From positions 248,001 through 312,000 of the forward strand of contig JAPQWV010000633.1 of assembly GCA_027422505.1 (NCBI GenBank): a stretch of 64,000 bases of DNA, in the 5' to 3' direction. Position numbers and translations under genes: made by a program. Origin of the DNA: Craterostigma plantagineum (taxonomy: Eukaryota; Streptophyta; Magnoliopsida; Lamiales; Linderniaceae). Under the pieces are notes generated by a model. That model made no database searches and was not told where the DNA came from. It worked only from the letters and a program-made list of their open reading frames with translations. Shown here in pieces: positions 1-12,160 of the stretch (positions are counted from its first letter, which is position 1; every line of letters starts with the position of its first letter).

Positions 1-152
1 GTGCCTTCCCTGCGGACGTACCATGGGGTGGGATCGTCCACGGAGGATAGGTCGAGCTCGAGCGAACGCTTGAATGACTCGACGTCGTTGTTCGCGGCGA
101 GTTCGAGGAGGGTTGGGAAGGAATCGTCGGCGTCATTTGAAGGGGAATTCAT
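1..152 (-). CDS. CCCH zinc-finger protein with ankyrin repeats, N-terminal fragment
   Basis: Minus-strand reading from an ATG at 152-150 gives 50 residues running off the left edge, including the stretch LLELAANNDVESFKRSLELD. This LLELAANND...FKRS pattern followed by a WY segment is the conserved N-terminus of plant CCCH proteins with two ankyrin repeats ahead of tandem CCCH fingers (Arabidopsis C3H29/30/47/56 group, stress-related RNA-binding regulators). Neither the ankyrin repeats nor the fingers are inside the window, so the assignment rests on the N-terminus alone. The ATG fits because a splice acceptor and short leader lie directly upstream. Confidence 0.7.
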   Translation of the reverse strand, partial: MNSPSNDADDSFPTLLELAANNDVESFKRSLELDLSSVDDPTPWYVRREG

Positions 153-947
153 TGTTTCTTTTTTTTTTATCGAATCAACTGCGAAGAGAAGAGAAGGAGA
201 TCATTATGACGGAATTAGAAACTTCACCTTTGATAGACTGTTTTACTACAAAAAGAAACAGACTACTTATAAGAGGCTGATGTCAAGGAGATGAAATTGA
301 GGAGCGTGATATAAACAGCACATTCCTTTTTTTATATAAGAAAAAGGAGAAATCTTTTCTCTTCTCTTACAAGGCTAAAGAGTGAAAGATAAACTCAGGG
401 AGACAAATCATAGTAGTGAATATGTACCCAAGAATAGAATCTAGCTATCCATTTCCGAAAGACAAAAGAAGGAAAAAAACCACATTGATTATTCCCCATA
501 ACCTCCCACGGAATTCATAAAGAATGAAATTTTCGGACAAAAATACAGGAAAACAGAAACTAAATGCGATCCTCCTTAGAAATCATCAATCTTTCTAAAA
601 CGAACGTCAAAAATGAACTGGCCACTTCAAACTGAAGTCAACGCTAACTCAAAAGAGAACTAAGGTGAAAATAACAAAAGAAATGGAAGAAAAACCTCGT
701 AAAGCTCGAAACTTTAACAGAAGAACTGGGAAACGGCGAGGCTTACTCAGCGTGGAACACTCATTCTTCAGATCTACTGCTTCAAACGACGAAAAACTAA
801 CAGTTTCGAGTGAAACCCATAAAATCTGAATGACTACTAGTCTCCTCCATGACACAGATATTTTTTCACATTTCTTTTTACAGTAAATTTATAAGCGACT
901 AACAGCAGATAGATAAAGATGTAGGTTACCGCCCTCGTTATATATAA
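153..947 (-). promoter_or_regulatory. 5' leader with an intron, and core promoter, of the CCCH-ankyrin gene
   Basis: On the minus strand an acceptor (CGCAG, ending at 179) precedes the ATG by 26 bases, and a good donor (GTAAGCC, 748-742) follows a probable untranslated exon. A leader intron of about 570 bp (748-179) is inferred. A TTATATATAA box at 938-947 sits about 30-40 bp above the likely start of that leader exon. No transcript evidence is available, so the splice sites are predictions. Confidence 0.45.
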
Positions 948-2457
948 TATAATAAGGTTAAGAGAAACAAAAAACCTAAGAAAGATCGAAATAGTAGACT
1001 TGTTATCTGTGTCTACTTTGTTTGCATCATCAGTGTCGTATGTCTAGAGCACTACAGCAGCTCTCTCTATGGAATCAGATGGAAATGAACCACAAATGCA
1101 GATGAAGATGAAATGAGATTGCTTTGAAATCAACGTATAAAAAAAAGGGAAAGAGAAAAAGAGGCATGGATAGTGGGGCCCATTTAGTGGGTCGTGGAAA
1201 AGGGTGATTTGGCCGACTAACCCTTTGTTTCACTATTTCGAATAAACAAACATATGCTACGATCTCTTACCTCGTTTAGTGCAATTTTTACATAATTATT
1301 ACAATAATCGTGGTAAATATAATTCGCGGATGTCAATGAACGTTAAATCAAGTCTTGAAATCTATTTGAAATCCGCCAATGAGCTCGAAAAAAGAAGAAT
1401 TCAAAGAGTGGAGAAAATCAAAAGGACTGCAGGCCGTAGTCAATTTTCAGATTGCATGCTTTCTAATTCTCATCTGATGATTTCTTTGCCATGGTCGGAT
1501 TTCTTATTATAATATAGACGATCCGTTTCTTAGTTATCATCGATCGAAAATTGAAGCAAAGCAAGCACAAAAAAGATAAAAATGGTACCTTGATTATGTG
1601 GGTTATAGGCGCGTTATCATCACACTCTCTCTGTGCAAGTTGTCGCCTTTTCCCGTCAGGGAAGGCATTAATTCTTGATAAGATGTGTCCTTTTAAAGAT
1701 CTACGAATTGACTCTTATTTCAATTTCATTCCCCTTGACGGGAATATGAAGATAACGTATCCTTTGTTAGGTACCTTGTCTGCTACAAAGCTGTAGTGAT
1801 ACCTTAACTTGTGTGTTGAGGTGGGATTCATCTCATGTAGTGTAGCTTTTCAAAGAACACTGTCTCTACAGCTTTAATTCGAAGTAGTTTAAAGGTTCTG
1901 TTATTAATTTCGAATGATCAACGGAATTGCAACCATTTAGACATCGTTGTGAGTTATCTTGGTATTGGCCACCTACTTCAACATCAGTTGTCTTCTTCCT
2001 AATCCTCCTTCATATTTTCCACACAACAATTTTTCGAAGGTAAAATAAGTCAAGAGAGTGGTGTAAGCAGCAGTAGCTTCTGCAGTGACAAGCCACATCT
2101 ATGCCCATTTGTCATTTGTGTTGGAAAAAAACTCTCCCTAATTTTAATTTAACCAGAGTTTGTAAATCGGGGTCTAAATGGCATTTAAGGTAACTAGATG
2201 GGCTAAATTGAAAACCCTAGATATTTATATAATTATATGTTTCTCTGCTCTACCTGCCGTCGTCGTCCTCACAAAGTATAATATATAATAAATTTACTTG
2301 CTCAGTCGTCGTCTTCTTCCCTCAGATAAAAATGTGGTGATTTCTTCTGAGCTTTGAAACGTAAAAATGGTCCCTGTGATGAAATATTTAGTAATCTGAT
2401 TCGCGCGCATAATCTTTTGGTGCTCCCTCTTTCCCCAGCTGCTACTGGGCTGATGAG
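948..2457. other. Intergenic, no gene recognised
   Basis: Reading both strands shows only short open frames without family signatures and no element ends that I can support. It probably holds distal promoter sequence of the CCCH gene. Confidence 0.5.
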
Positions 2458-2468
2458 AGGTTGAGGAA

Positions 2469-2471
<3 letters not shown>

Positions 2472-2503
<32 letters not shown>
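2472..2503. repeat. (CT)n microsatellite, about 32 bp
   Basis: An uninterrupted CT dinucleotide run. Such tracts are common in plant leaders and promoters, but no gene can be attached to it here. Confidence 0.9.
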
Positions 2504-2506
<3 letters not shown>

Positions 2507-3732
2507 AGTGGATAATCAATCATGCGATGCAGAAAATTGGCATTATTTCTGAGGGACTGTTGGTGTTCGATCTGTGAATTTTGCTAGCCGGAGAAGATTT
2601 ATTGCCCCTTCAATTTTTCTTTCTTTTCTATTTACGGTAATTTAATAAACTATTTAATATAAAATTTTCGACATATTCCCATTCGGATAACGTACTAAAT
2701 TAATAATTCTCTAAACTATAAGATAATAGATTTTTGATAATTTTGTTGATTTCGTATAAATTATAAATTAATAAATTCATAAAAACAATTTCATATTACA
2801 TTGAAATATAAATTATAAATTAATAAATCTATAAAAACAATCTCATATTACATTTCTGTGGATAAATTTTTGTTTTTTGTTGAAATCAATTTTTCCTTGC
2901 ATATCGTCTCTAATTGTCCTTAACACCATACGGATAATTATAGACTTGTGAGATTGAAAGTTTGATCCTTAAATTGACGTTCATTAAGGACATAGAAGAT
3001 TAAAGGTTATTTGATGTTTGTGAAGTTTAAAAGGTAATAGCACTATAAATTAATAAAATAGTAATTTATCGATAATTTAATAGTTATCACTTTATCGATT
3101 AATTAATAACTTTTTTTATTAATAAATTTGACAGGTCCAAACTGTATTAATTTATAGAGTTTTTACTGCAATTAGCAAAAGATTAGGGATTATCCTCTTT
3201 ATTTTTTTTTATTTTCTTTTATTGGATTGGACTTGATCATGCAACTAATGAATGAATCTGAATTAACTTTTTATCTAAAAGTATGATTGTATAGCTAAAT
3301 AAAACCGTCATTCCAAATTTTACAGAAATATTAAATTGATATCAGATAAAACGATAAATGGGCTCTTTCTGGGCAGGAGACTTCTATAAAAAGCTATTCG
3401 TTCAATTTCGGGCCCTTCCTCGAATCGAGATTTGGGCCCTCTGATTAATCTTGACCCATTGTAATAGTTCGACCCGGACCAAGATCTAATAAAGGAGAAA
3501 TTGTGGGGCTATTTTAGTCATTATGCATAATATAAATCATGGCTGCTTTTCTTTTCCCGTCGTAACAAATTACAAAACACAGAGATCGTGCATTTCCCCC
3601 TAGTGTTTGACATCCTCGTACAGTTAGTAACGCATTAGGCATATTTTGACTATTTCTTGTTTCAACTTCTCATTATGTTTTGACTCTTGCCAAATTTTCA
3701 ACTCAGCTCTATGGAATTAAAACTAAGAAGTT
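2504..3732. other. AT-rich intergenic DNA with a 52-bp tandem duplication at about 2758-2874
   Basis: The stretch starting TTATAAATTAATAAAT at 2761 recurs at 2813 with few differences (period 52 bp), and both copies end in CATATTACAT. The rest is low-complexity AT-rich sequence with no coding signature. GGGCCC/GGCCC motifs around 3410-3440 might belong to a promoter, but no transcript partner is visible before the retrotransposon. Confidence 0.5.
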
Positions 3733-3737
3733 GAAAT

Positions 3738-4098
3738 AGAGAAAAACTGAAATCGAGAAAAGACTAATGAATATTTTATTGACTGATTGCTTAAAACTAT
3801 TACAAGCGATGAGCATATATATAGAGTACATCGTAGCAGAATCAATCACAATCAATCATAATAATGAGCACTAAATAGAGAGATATTTTTTCCTTATTGA
3901 CCAGACTACCATATGTAAGAGAATATATTACTATTTGGGATCCTTGATACCATCCATAACCTTTGACTAAATCTTCTGATTGATATCGCCTTATTTCTCC
4001 ATAATTAGTGGATTGACCTAATCCCCCTTATCACTCCATAATTTGTGGGATTCGCCTTATTACTCCTAGGTCATCCACTTGATATTATATTGCCAATA
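3738..4098 (-). repeat. 3' LTR of the first copia element
   Basis: 361 bp matching 8354-8714. The polyprotein frame runs 28 bp into this LTR before its stop at 4071-4073. Confidence 0.95.
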
Positions 4099-7000
4099 CC
4101 CTCCCGCAAACTGAGCCGAGGTTGAAGGCACAGTTTGGCGCGAAACGAAGCCAGTGTAGCTTTCGAGACCGATTTGGTGAAGAGGTCGGCAATTTGATCC
4201 GTCGAAGGAATATGTTTAGTAACAAGTAGCCCAATAGCAACACGTTCACGTACAAAATGGTAGTCCAGTTCTATATGTTTACTGCGTGCATGAAAGACTG
4301 GATTGACTGTCATGTACAAAGCACTGATATTGTCACAGTAGATCGTTGGTGGCGGTTGAACGGGGATGCGAAGATCATTGAGAATGTAGGTAAGCCAGGT
4401 AAGCTCGGCTGCTGTATTAGCCATAGCACGATATTCTGCTTGGTACTGGAGCGCGAGATAGTATGTTGCTTCTTAGCACACCAAGAAATAATATTGGAGC
4501 CGAGAAATGTGCAATAGCCAGTAGTCGAGCGTCGTGTCGTGGGACATCCTGCCCAATCAGCATCAGAGAAAGCTGACAATGTGAGAGTAGTTGTAGAAGT
4601 GAGATGTAAACCAGTGGAGATCGTGCCCTTTAGGTAGCGAAGGATCCGATGGACGAGTTTCATGTGAGCGATCGTCGGTGCATGCATAAACTGAGAGACA
4701 TAGTTAACACAGTAAGACAAATCCGGACGCGTGAGAGTCAAATACTGAAGTGCTCCCACGATCCCACGATAATGGCTGGGATCTTCGAGAGGAGGCGCAT
4801 CGGTCGAGGGTTGTAACTTGACGTCGAGCGGAGTTGGCATGGGTTTGCAGTCTAACATGTTGGACCGCTCCAGGATGGTAAGCGCATAGTGTGATTGAGA
4901 AAGATGCAACCCATTAGACGTGGAAGATAGCTCAACTCCTAGAAAATGATGAACTGGTCCAAGGTCCTTCATCGAGAATTCATAGCTTAATGTTTTAATA
5001 AAAGAAGTGACAATATCATTAGAAGATCCTGTAAGAAGCATATCGTCAACGTATAATAATAAGACAAGAACACATTTACTAGAGTGACAGATAAAAAGGG
5101 AAGGGTCAGCGAGGCTACAAAAGAAGCCACATGAAAGCAAAAATTTACTAAGCCTATCGAACCAAGCACGAGGTGCCTGTTTAAGTCCATATAAAGCACG
5201 TTCAAGTTTGCAAACATAATTTGGAAAGTGAGAATCAGACATACCTGGCGGTTGTTCCATGTAAATAGCTTCATTGATATAGCCATGTAAAAACGCATTT
5301 TTGACATCTAATTGTCGGATTGGCCAGTGTTTGACAAGAGCAACAGTTAAAACTAGGCGAATTGTACCTGGACGGATGACAGGTGAAAACGTTTCTGTAT
5401 AATCAAGCCCATTAATTTGATGGTAACCTTTCGCCACCAGGCGAGCTTTGAGGCGATCCAGTGTACCATCAGGTCGCAGCTTAGTCTTAAAGACCCATTT
5501 TGATCCAATCACATGCATGTCGGATGTTCGTGGAACAAGTCGCCATGTTTTATTTTGATGAAGGGCTGTAAGTTCGTCAAGCATCGCAGCTTTCCATCCC
5601 GGATGTGATAATGCTGACTTAACTGTCTTGGGTTCACGAGGTACGCTGCTAGAAACAAAAACGTTCAATGCATATTTAGGATTTGGTTTAAAAATACCAT
5701 GATGAGAGCGGGTCGTCATATGATGCTGTTGATGTGGAGGGCTGGGATGCGGCTCAGACAATATAGTTGTGGAATCGGTCACATGCATATCTGAAGGAGT
5801 TGTTAGATCAGGTGCTAAGGACTCGCCAGATTCAGGTGTGGCTTCAGCAATAGTATCGTCGGAGGATGGCGTTGGGTCACCTTGTGAAACATCTGTGACA
5901 ATCACTGGGAGCGGGATATTAGAGTTAGGATGTGAGATATTATCCTGCGAGGTCATACCTGATTCAGAACTAACATGAGAGGTTAGCCATGAGTCAAACA
6001 AATTATGAACGTGGGAGTTCGTAGGAGACTTTTTATGATATTTGAAAGGAAAATCTTTTTCATCAAAGGCAACATGTCGAGAAATAATAAACTTGCGACT
6101 AGAGAGATGAAAACACTTATATCCTTTATGTTTTTCGCTGTATCCTGCAAAAACACATAAAACAGATTTAGGATCAAACTTATTATTTTTCGTGTCCCAT
6201 GTGTATGGAAAACATTTGCAACCGAATACTCGAAGAGAACTATGGTCAGGATGACTTCCATGTAATTTGAAATATGGTGTTTCAGACATAAGAGACGATG
6301 AAGGAAGACGATTAATAAGAAAAACAGCTGTTGAAAAGGCTTCTACCCATAAAGACAGTGGAACATGACTATGAAATAACATCGTCATACCTAGTTCTCG
6401 TATAATACGATGTCGTCGTTCAACCATACCTGTTTGTTCTGGTGTATAGGGGCATGAGATTTGATGAACAATTCATGTGGTAAGAAAGTGAGATGATAAT
6501 TGAGAATTAACAAATTCACCCCCGCCATCTGAGTGGAAGACCTTGATTTTCTTATTAAATTGTCGCTCAACGTATTTTTCAAACATTAAATAAGCAGTAA
6601 AAAAATCAGATTTATTTTTTAAAGGAATAATCCAAGTATACTTTGAAAAATCATCGACTAGACATGCATAATAACGAAATTTTCCAATAGATAAAACAGG
6701 AGCGGGACCCCAAAGATCACAATGTATTTTATTAAAAATATCAGAAGTTGAGTGCTCAGATGAACTAAATGGTAGTTTGCTTAACTTTCCTAATTGACAA
6801 CTATCACACAAATGATTTTTTTTCGAAGACCCTACGACATCGATAAGACCTTTATTCTTTAATAAATGAACAGCAGATGATTGCGGATGACCCAAACGTT
6901 GATGCCAGATGTCTGATGTGCCAGATTTGAAACGATAAGAAAAATGTGCTTCTGGCTCATTAGACAGGACGTATAAATTACCCTTGCGTGTCCCTGTTAT

Positions 7001-8332
7001 GAGTGGTTGACCTGTGCTCCGTGACTTTACACAAAAATTAGTGTTAGAGAATTCGCAATTAACAGGGAACTCAGATGTAAGTTGACTGATGGAAAGCAAA
7101 TTTTTCTTAAGATCTGGAACAAAAAGAACATTATGAAGCGGTAAAGTTTTATCTTTTTGCTTAATTAAGGAATTACCAATACCTGTTATGGGTAACGAGG
7201 ATCCATCACCAATAACGATCGAGTCACATCCGTTATATTTATGGATATTCTTTAACATACCTGGTTCTCCGGTCATATGATTAGAAGCGCCGGTATCTGA
7301 TGTCCATTCTGTATCAATTACGGAGTTGTCGAGTGTGAGCGCCGCTAGAGCCTGTGGGATTTCCTTATTCTGATTTTCTTTCTTCAGTAACCACCAACAG
7401 ATTTTTGCAACGTGACCTGGCTTATCGCAATATTGACAAATTGCATCACGGTATAGTTCTCTCTCTGCAGTAGTCATTCGACGTTGTCCAGGTGGAGGCG
7501 GCTTGCGTTGTGTGTTGGGATATCCTTGGGGTTGGCTACGAGATTGCTGTGCTTGGAAACCACGGCCCACAGAATTGAACTGGTTAGTTGGATTTTTTGG
7601 CTTGAAGTTGGTCGTCTGTTGATGTCCGTAGAAGGCTAGATGCGGTGTGAGCGTTGTGAGCGAAGTATCATGTTGATTTGAGAACCAGCTTCGGCGTTGA
7701 TCTAGGCTCTGCAACTGTGAAACAACTTCAGCATACGTCGGTCGTGGGGGTTTCAGCATTGTTGTTGTGAAGGTTTCATATTGAGGTCCAAGGCTTGTTA
7801 GAAGACAAAATACTTTTTCTTGATCTGGGATTGGCTTTCCGATTGCGGCAAGATTGTCGCATAACCCTTTGAAGGTCCGTATGTGTTCCGCAACAGATTT
7901 GCTTTCATCTTTGCGCAAATAGGTTAATTGTTGTCGTAGTGTGAATTCTCGCTCTTGAGAGTCTTGCGCGTAGGCTTCTTTGAGTGCAGTCCAGACTGCA
8001 ATTGATGTGTCTAACCCTATGACAAGTCCAAGGGCCTCTTCGGACAGAGTTCCAATAATCCAGCCACGAAGGAGACGATCAGACTTTTGCCATGCAATGA
8101 ATTCTTTTGTTGGAGTTGGTGTTGTTTCTGTGTTGATGGGTGTTGTTTCTGAGCTTGAGGCTTGTGGATTTTGTGTAGTGAATTTGGATGGAACTGGGTT
8201 GTCTTTTTCGAGGTGATGAACTAGGTCTTGACTTTCTGCCAAGCCTAATACTTGTTCTCTCCACAATGGATAGTTGGTTGGGGTGAGTTTTAGCGTGACG
8301 AAGTTACCAACGTTTAGAGATAGGGAAGCCAT
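4071..8332 (-). pseudogene. copia gag-pol polyprotein, broken by one stop and one frameshift
   Basis: The first in-context ATG is at 8332-8330, just after the primer-binding site (the open frame extends further up into the LTR but should not be used). Visible domains in order: copia-type gag; CCHC knuckle CQYCDKPGHVAKIC; protease with DTGASNHM; GAG-pre-integrase HQRLGHP; integrase core with HCDLWGP; RT with the YVDD box; and RNase H ending near the LTR. An in-frame TGA at 6475-6473 cuts the integrase, where relatives have a sense codon. A one-base deletion near 4440 shifts frame inside RNase H after SRSST. All other domains look well kept, so the damage is recent or partly a sequencing artefact. 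The copy itself should not make a full polyprotein. Confidence 0.9.
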
Positions 8333-8353
8333 GGTGAAGAGGCTCTGATACCA

Positions 8354-8714
8354 AGAGAAAAACTGAAATCGAGAAAAGACTAATGAATATTTTATTGACT
8401 GATTGCTTAAAACTATTACAAGCGATGAGCATATATATAGAGTACATCGTAGCAGAATCAATCACAATCAATCATAATAATGAGCACTAAATAGAGAGAT
8501 ATTTTTTCCTTATTGACCAGACTACCATATGTAAGAGAATATATTACTATTTGGGATCCTTGATACCATCCATAACCTTTGACTAAATCTTCTGATTGAT
8601 ATCGCCTTATTTCTCCATAATTAGTGGATTGACCTAATCCCCCTTATCACTCCATAATTTGTGGGATTCGCCTTATTACTCCTAGGTCATCCACTCGATA
8701 TTATATTGCCAATA
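8354..8714 (-). repeat. 5' LTR of the first copia element
   Basis: 361 bp. It abuts the tRNA-Met primer-binding site (8341-8353) on its internal side and the GAAAT target duplication on its outer side. Confidence 0.95.
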
Positions 8715-8719
8715 GAAAT

Positions 8720-9300
8720 AGGAATTAAAACGGATTTAAGGTTTGACATTTGATGGCTTAGCATATTATTTTGACCATAGATTTTAAGAATGTAAGTATA
8801 TCTTGCAAATTGATGAAAATGTCACGTGTGCATGTAAAAGAAAAATATGTTGACACAAAATATATATTTCTTGTTGCTATTGTTTCTCACCAAAACAGAA
8901 CAGTACAGATTGGCAAAGTTTAGAAAATAAAAAAGAATGCTAATAATAATACCATTTCGTGCGCATGTTTTACTGTTAAAGAGTAGGCATGTGTGTTGGG
9001 AAACAAGCATTACTATGTAACCTCTTCCATAGTTGCAATATTACCTGAACTTCAATTTCTTCTTCAACGCCAGATTAAATCTGGTAAGCTTTGAAACAAC
9101 AATAATATGCATTAAAATCCATACATTTCTGCAACAACTATATATACACTCGAAATGCTACGTATCATCAATCATATCTAGTCCATCGCAAGAGAAAGAA
9201 CAAAGATACATATTATTACACAATATTTGGCCCATTACTCCATTTATCCTTTCAAGCTAAAAACACACAAAAGAAGAAATTTCTACGTACTTTGGAAGAT
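8720..9300 (+). promoter_or_regulatory. Upstream region of the polygalacturonase gene
   Basis: AT-rich spacer. A TATA box (CTATATATAC, about 9138-9147) lies some 155 bp before the ATG, so transcription likely starts near 9170. No other gene is visible. Confidence 0.45.
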
Positions 9301-11263
9301 ATGAGGGCAAGAGTTATCCTAGTTTTCATACTTGTTTTATTACTATGCTATTCTCCTTCGTCCTTCAGCAGAAAAGTACACAGAAGGCATTCAAAGAAAC
9401 ACTCCCATAAGCACACCCATGCAAAAAAGCAGGCCACCATTGGTAATAATACTCAGCAGCAGCAAGTGCTGAATATCGAAGATTTCGGAGCTATAGCCGA
9501 TGAAAAATCAGATAATTCTCAGGTATAATCAACTTCTTTAGTCATGTCGTAGATTCAGTTTCTTGTTTATTTCCCTTTCTTTCATGAGTAGATGGATGGT
9601 AGTTGAGGTTGTCCAACGTTAAATTCTATATATCTTTTCTTCTTCTGTAGGCGTTTAAGAAAGCTTGGGACACAGCATGCAATTCTCTGATATCAGCAAA
9701 CATCCTCGTACCAAAGGACAAGACTTACTATGTCAAGCACGTCAACTTTTCGGGCCCGTGCAAATCTAGCATGTCGATGGAGGCGAGTTAAAATAGTTCC
9801 ATCCATTCACGTTTGATTTCCCACGAAGACAAAAATGCGTTCTTTAATTTTTTTTCTCTTTCTTTTTTTGCAGATTCGAGGGACAATCAAGTCGTTCCCA
9901 GTTATGTACGATCTCCCAAGAAGGCTATGGATCAAATTCGAGGACGTAAGGAACATGGAAATCTTCGGCGGAGGAACGGTCGACGGCAATGGAGAAGTGT
10001 GGTGGAAGAATTCTTGCAAGATCAAGAAAACTGAGCCCTGTCAGAAACAGAGCGCCCCAACGGTAAATATGAATCGATTTTTCTTACCGTTCACTTAATG
10101 AAGTAAAAAAAGGAAGAAAGAAAGGGAAGAAACCATTTCTTCTAAATTGCAGGCTCTAACATTCAACAACTGCTCAAACCTGAGATTGAGCAATTTGAAG
10201 CTGATGAATGCACAGCAGATGCACTTAAACTTTCAGGACAGCCATGAAGTAGAGGCTTCTGCCCTTTACATATCGGCGCCCGAGACAAGTCCTAACACGG
10301 ATGGGGTCCACGTGACGAGGACAGTCAACCTTCGAATCCTCGACTCTGTAATTAGGACAGGTTTTTAGTAACTTAATCGCCCTTAAACGAACTATTTGCT
10401 GCGAATCTTTCCTTGCTTAGAACTGATGAAAAAATCGTACGTGTATCTCAGGCGATGATTGTGTCTCCATAGTAAATGGGTCGAGGAACGTCGAAGTGAG
10501 GAACATAGTTTGCGGGCCCGGCCATGGAATAAGGTACGTACATATTCACACACATAAACACATGCATATGTAGGACAGTTAAAAGATTAATGGCAGTTTA
10601 ACTAACTCAACTCTCAATCTCCACTTTCCAGCATTGGGAGTTTAGGGGAAGACAACACTGAGAATCACGTCTCAGACATCTTTGTCAAGGGAGTAAAGCT
10701 GAGTGGTACGACGAATGGCGTAAGAATAAAGACATGGCAGGTAATTCTCAAACATATTACAGAAAAGCACACACGCAAGGAGCATACGATATAAAGGCTG
10801 TGGTGGCATTTAATGTGCAGGGAGGACGGGGAACCGCGAGAAATATTGCGTTCGAAGACATTGATATGAGGGATGTTTCGAATCCCATAATCATAAACCA
10901 GTACTACTGCGACAAGAACAAGAAATGCGATAAAGATGTATGCTTTGAAGCCCTCTTATTCTTATTTTATATATGTGACATCAGCACTTGATTGCTAAAT
11001 ACTGGCCATTGATTCTTGCATGGATCCTTCAGACATCAGCTGTGCAGATAGAGAATGTATTATACAGGAATATCAGAGGCACGAGCGCTTCGAAGACGGC
11101 CATAAACTTCAACTGCAGTGAGACAGTTCCATGCAGAAACCTCATGATGGAGAATGTGTTGCTAACTGCTTCGAAAAATGCAGAATCTGGACAGAGAGTT
11201 GAGGCTTATTGCAGCCACCGTTCGGTGCAGAATTTCAAGCTTGGTTCTGTCCCAAGTTGCTGA
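9301..11263 (+). CDS. Polygalacturonase (pectin-hydrolysing GH28 enzyme), secreted
   Basis: Eight exons join in frame: 9301-9522, 9651-9782, 9874-10062, 10153-10360, 10452-10533, 10632-10740, 10821-10937 and 11033-11263, giving 429 residues. Residues 1-25 form a hydrophobic signal peptide, followed by a His/Lys-rich segment (about 27-45). GH28 landmarks are all present: NTD at 229-231, GDDC at 251-254, GPGHG at 272-276 and RIK at 309-311, so the catalytic Asp, His and substrate-binding residues are kept. The family cleaves de-esterified homogalacturonan in cell walls during growth, abscission or softening. Intron 2 appears to begin with GC rather than GT (GAG|GCGAGT at 9783). The ATG at 9301 is the first in frame and starts the signal peptide. 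Confidence 0.9.
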
Positions 11264-11683
11264 TCGTTGAACTGAGTTTTTCCACTGTTAATCAATTGTT
11301 GGTTTTATAGAAGAATATAGGGAGAAGCTGCTGTGGATTAATGGCTTCCCTTTGAAATGTATTATTGTTGGTCTTTATACAAATTAAAATAATGTTTTTT
11401 TTAAAGAAGAAGTCATGGGCTTGTCGGAAACATCCAAAACTAGTCTGCAAATCCAAAGAATGCCGAAATAGATTTGTCGTCTTCGTCCCTGTGAGACCTC
11501 GGACGACGAAATTCAATTGCGTGTCTTTTCCCAATTTCTTTGAGCCATATAAACTGGATAAAGTGACAAAGTCGCCAATCCTCGGCTCCCACGCAAACGT
11601 GTAATAACAATGGTTTCTCATCAGATCCCTCTCTCAGATTGAGCGGTTCGTTGTGATATCAATTTGTGCCCCAGATATCAATC
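11264..11683. other. Spacer between polygalacturonase and the FTR variable-chain gene
   Basis: Holds the 3' UTR of the upstream gene and the promoter/leader of the next. Open frames here on both strands have no family signature. Confidence 0.5.
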
Positions 11684-12160
11684 ATGGCCGCCTCGCCGTC
11701 TGTCTTCTCTTCGATACTCTGCTCTCCCACCTCCAAGATCGAATCTTTCGTCGGAAAACGTCGAAATTTTGCCCATTTCAGCCCCGCGAAACCCATTCCG
11801 ATGGTTGAGAACCTGCCGTCGTCGTCGTCTTGTTCTTGCTATTCAGCTCAAATCTCAAATTCTCTGACTCTCGACCATTGCAGCGACGAGGAGCTGAAAA
11901 AGGCCGAATCGAAAATCGGTGCTAAGGTGAAGGTCAAAGTTCCCCTAAAGGTGTATCACGTTCCTAAAACGCCCGAGGTTGATTTGATGGGGAAGATTGG
12001 CGTGCTGAAGCACTGCGTTGGCGTTCATAAAGGGAAGAGGATATCTGCTAACTTGCCGTATAAGGTGGAGTTTGAGGCCGATGGATCTTTGGGGCGCGAT
12101 GGTAAACCTGCAAAATTCTCTGCCCACTTGAGAGAAGACGAGTTTGAGTTTCTTGATTAG
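11684..12160 (+). CDS. FTRA: Ferredoxin-thioredoxin reductase, variable (A) chain, plastid
   Basis: Intronless, 158 residues. The first 55 or so residues are Ser/Pro/Arg-rich with few acidic residues, as expected for a chloroplast transit peptide. The C-terminal 80 residues match the SH3-like beta-barrel of the FTR variable subunit: KVKVKVPLKVYHVPKTPEVD, then GKIGVLKHCVGVHKGKRISA and LPYKVEF. The heterodimeric FTR passes electrons from photosystem I ferredoxin to thioredoxins; the catalytic Fe-S chain is encoded elsewhere and this chain stabilises it. I chose the ATG at 11684 (ATCATGGCC) because the frame has no earlier ATG. Confidence 0.92.
   Translation: MAASPSVFSSILCSPTSKIESFVGKRRNFAHFSPAKPIPMVENLPSSSSCSCYSAQISNSLTLDHCSDEELKKAESKIGAKVKVKVPLKVYHVPKTPEVDLMGKIGVLKHCVGVHKGKRISANLPYKVEFEADGSLGRDGKPAKFSAHLREDEFEFLD

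Larger units (their letters stand above)
3738..8714 (-). mobile_element. Ty1/copia LTR retrotransposon, young, two coding breaks
   Basis: A complete 4,977-bp element flanked by the 5-bp target duplication GAAAT (3733-3737 and 8715-8719). It has two 361-bp LTRs, a primer-binding site complementary to initiator tRNA-Met (TGGTATCAGAGCC on the minus strand, 8353-8341) directly inside the 5' LTR, and a polypurine tract GCGGGAGGG (minus, 4107-4099) directly inside the 3' LTR. The domain order gag, protease, integrase, RT, RNase H marks it as copia rather than gypsy. I find one substitution between the LTRs (4080 versus 8696), which implies a recent insertion. The LTR ends are not the usual TG...CA: in element orientation they begin TATTGG. 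Confidence 0.95.

Noticed and set aside
1279..1796. 77- and 81-codon frames in the first spacer
   Set aside because: Chance-length frames without similarity or splice partners.
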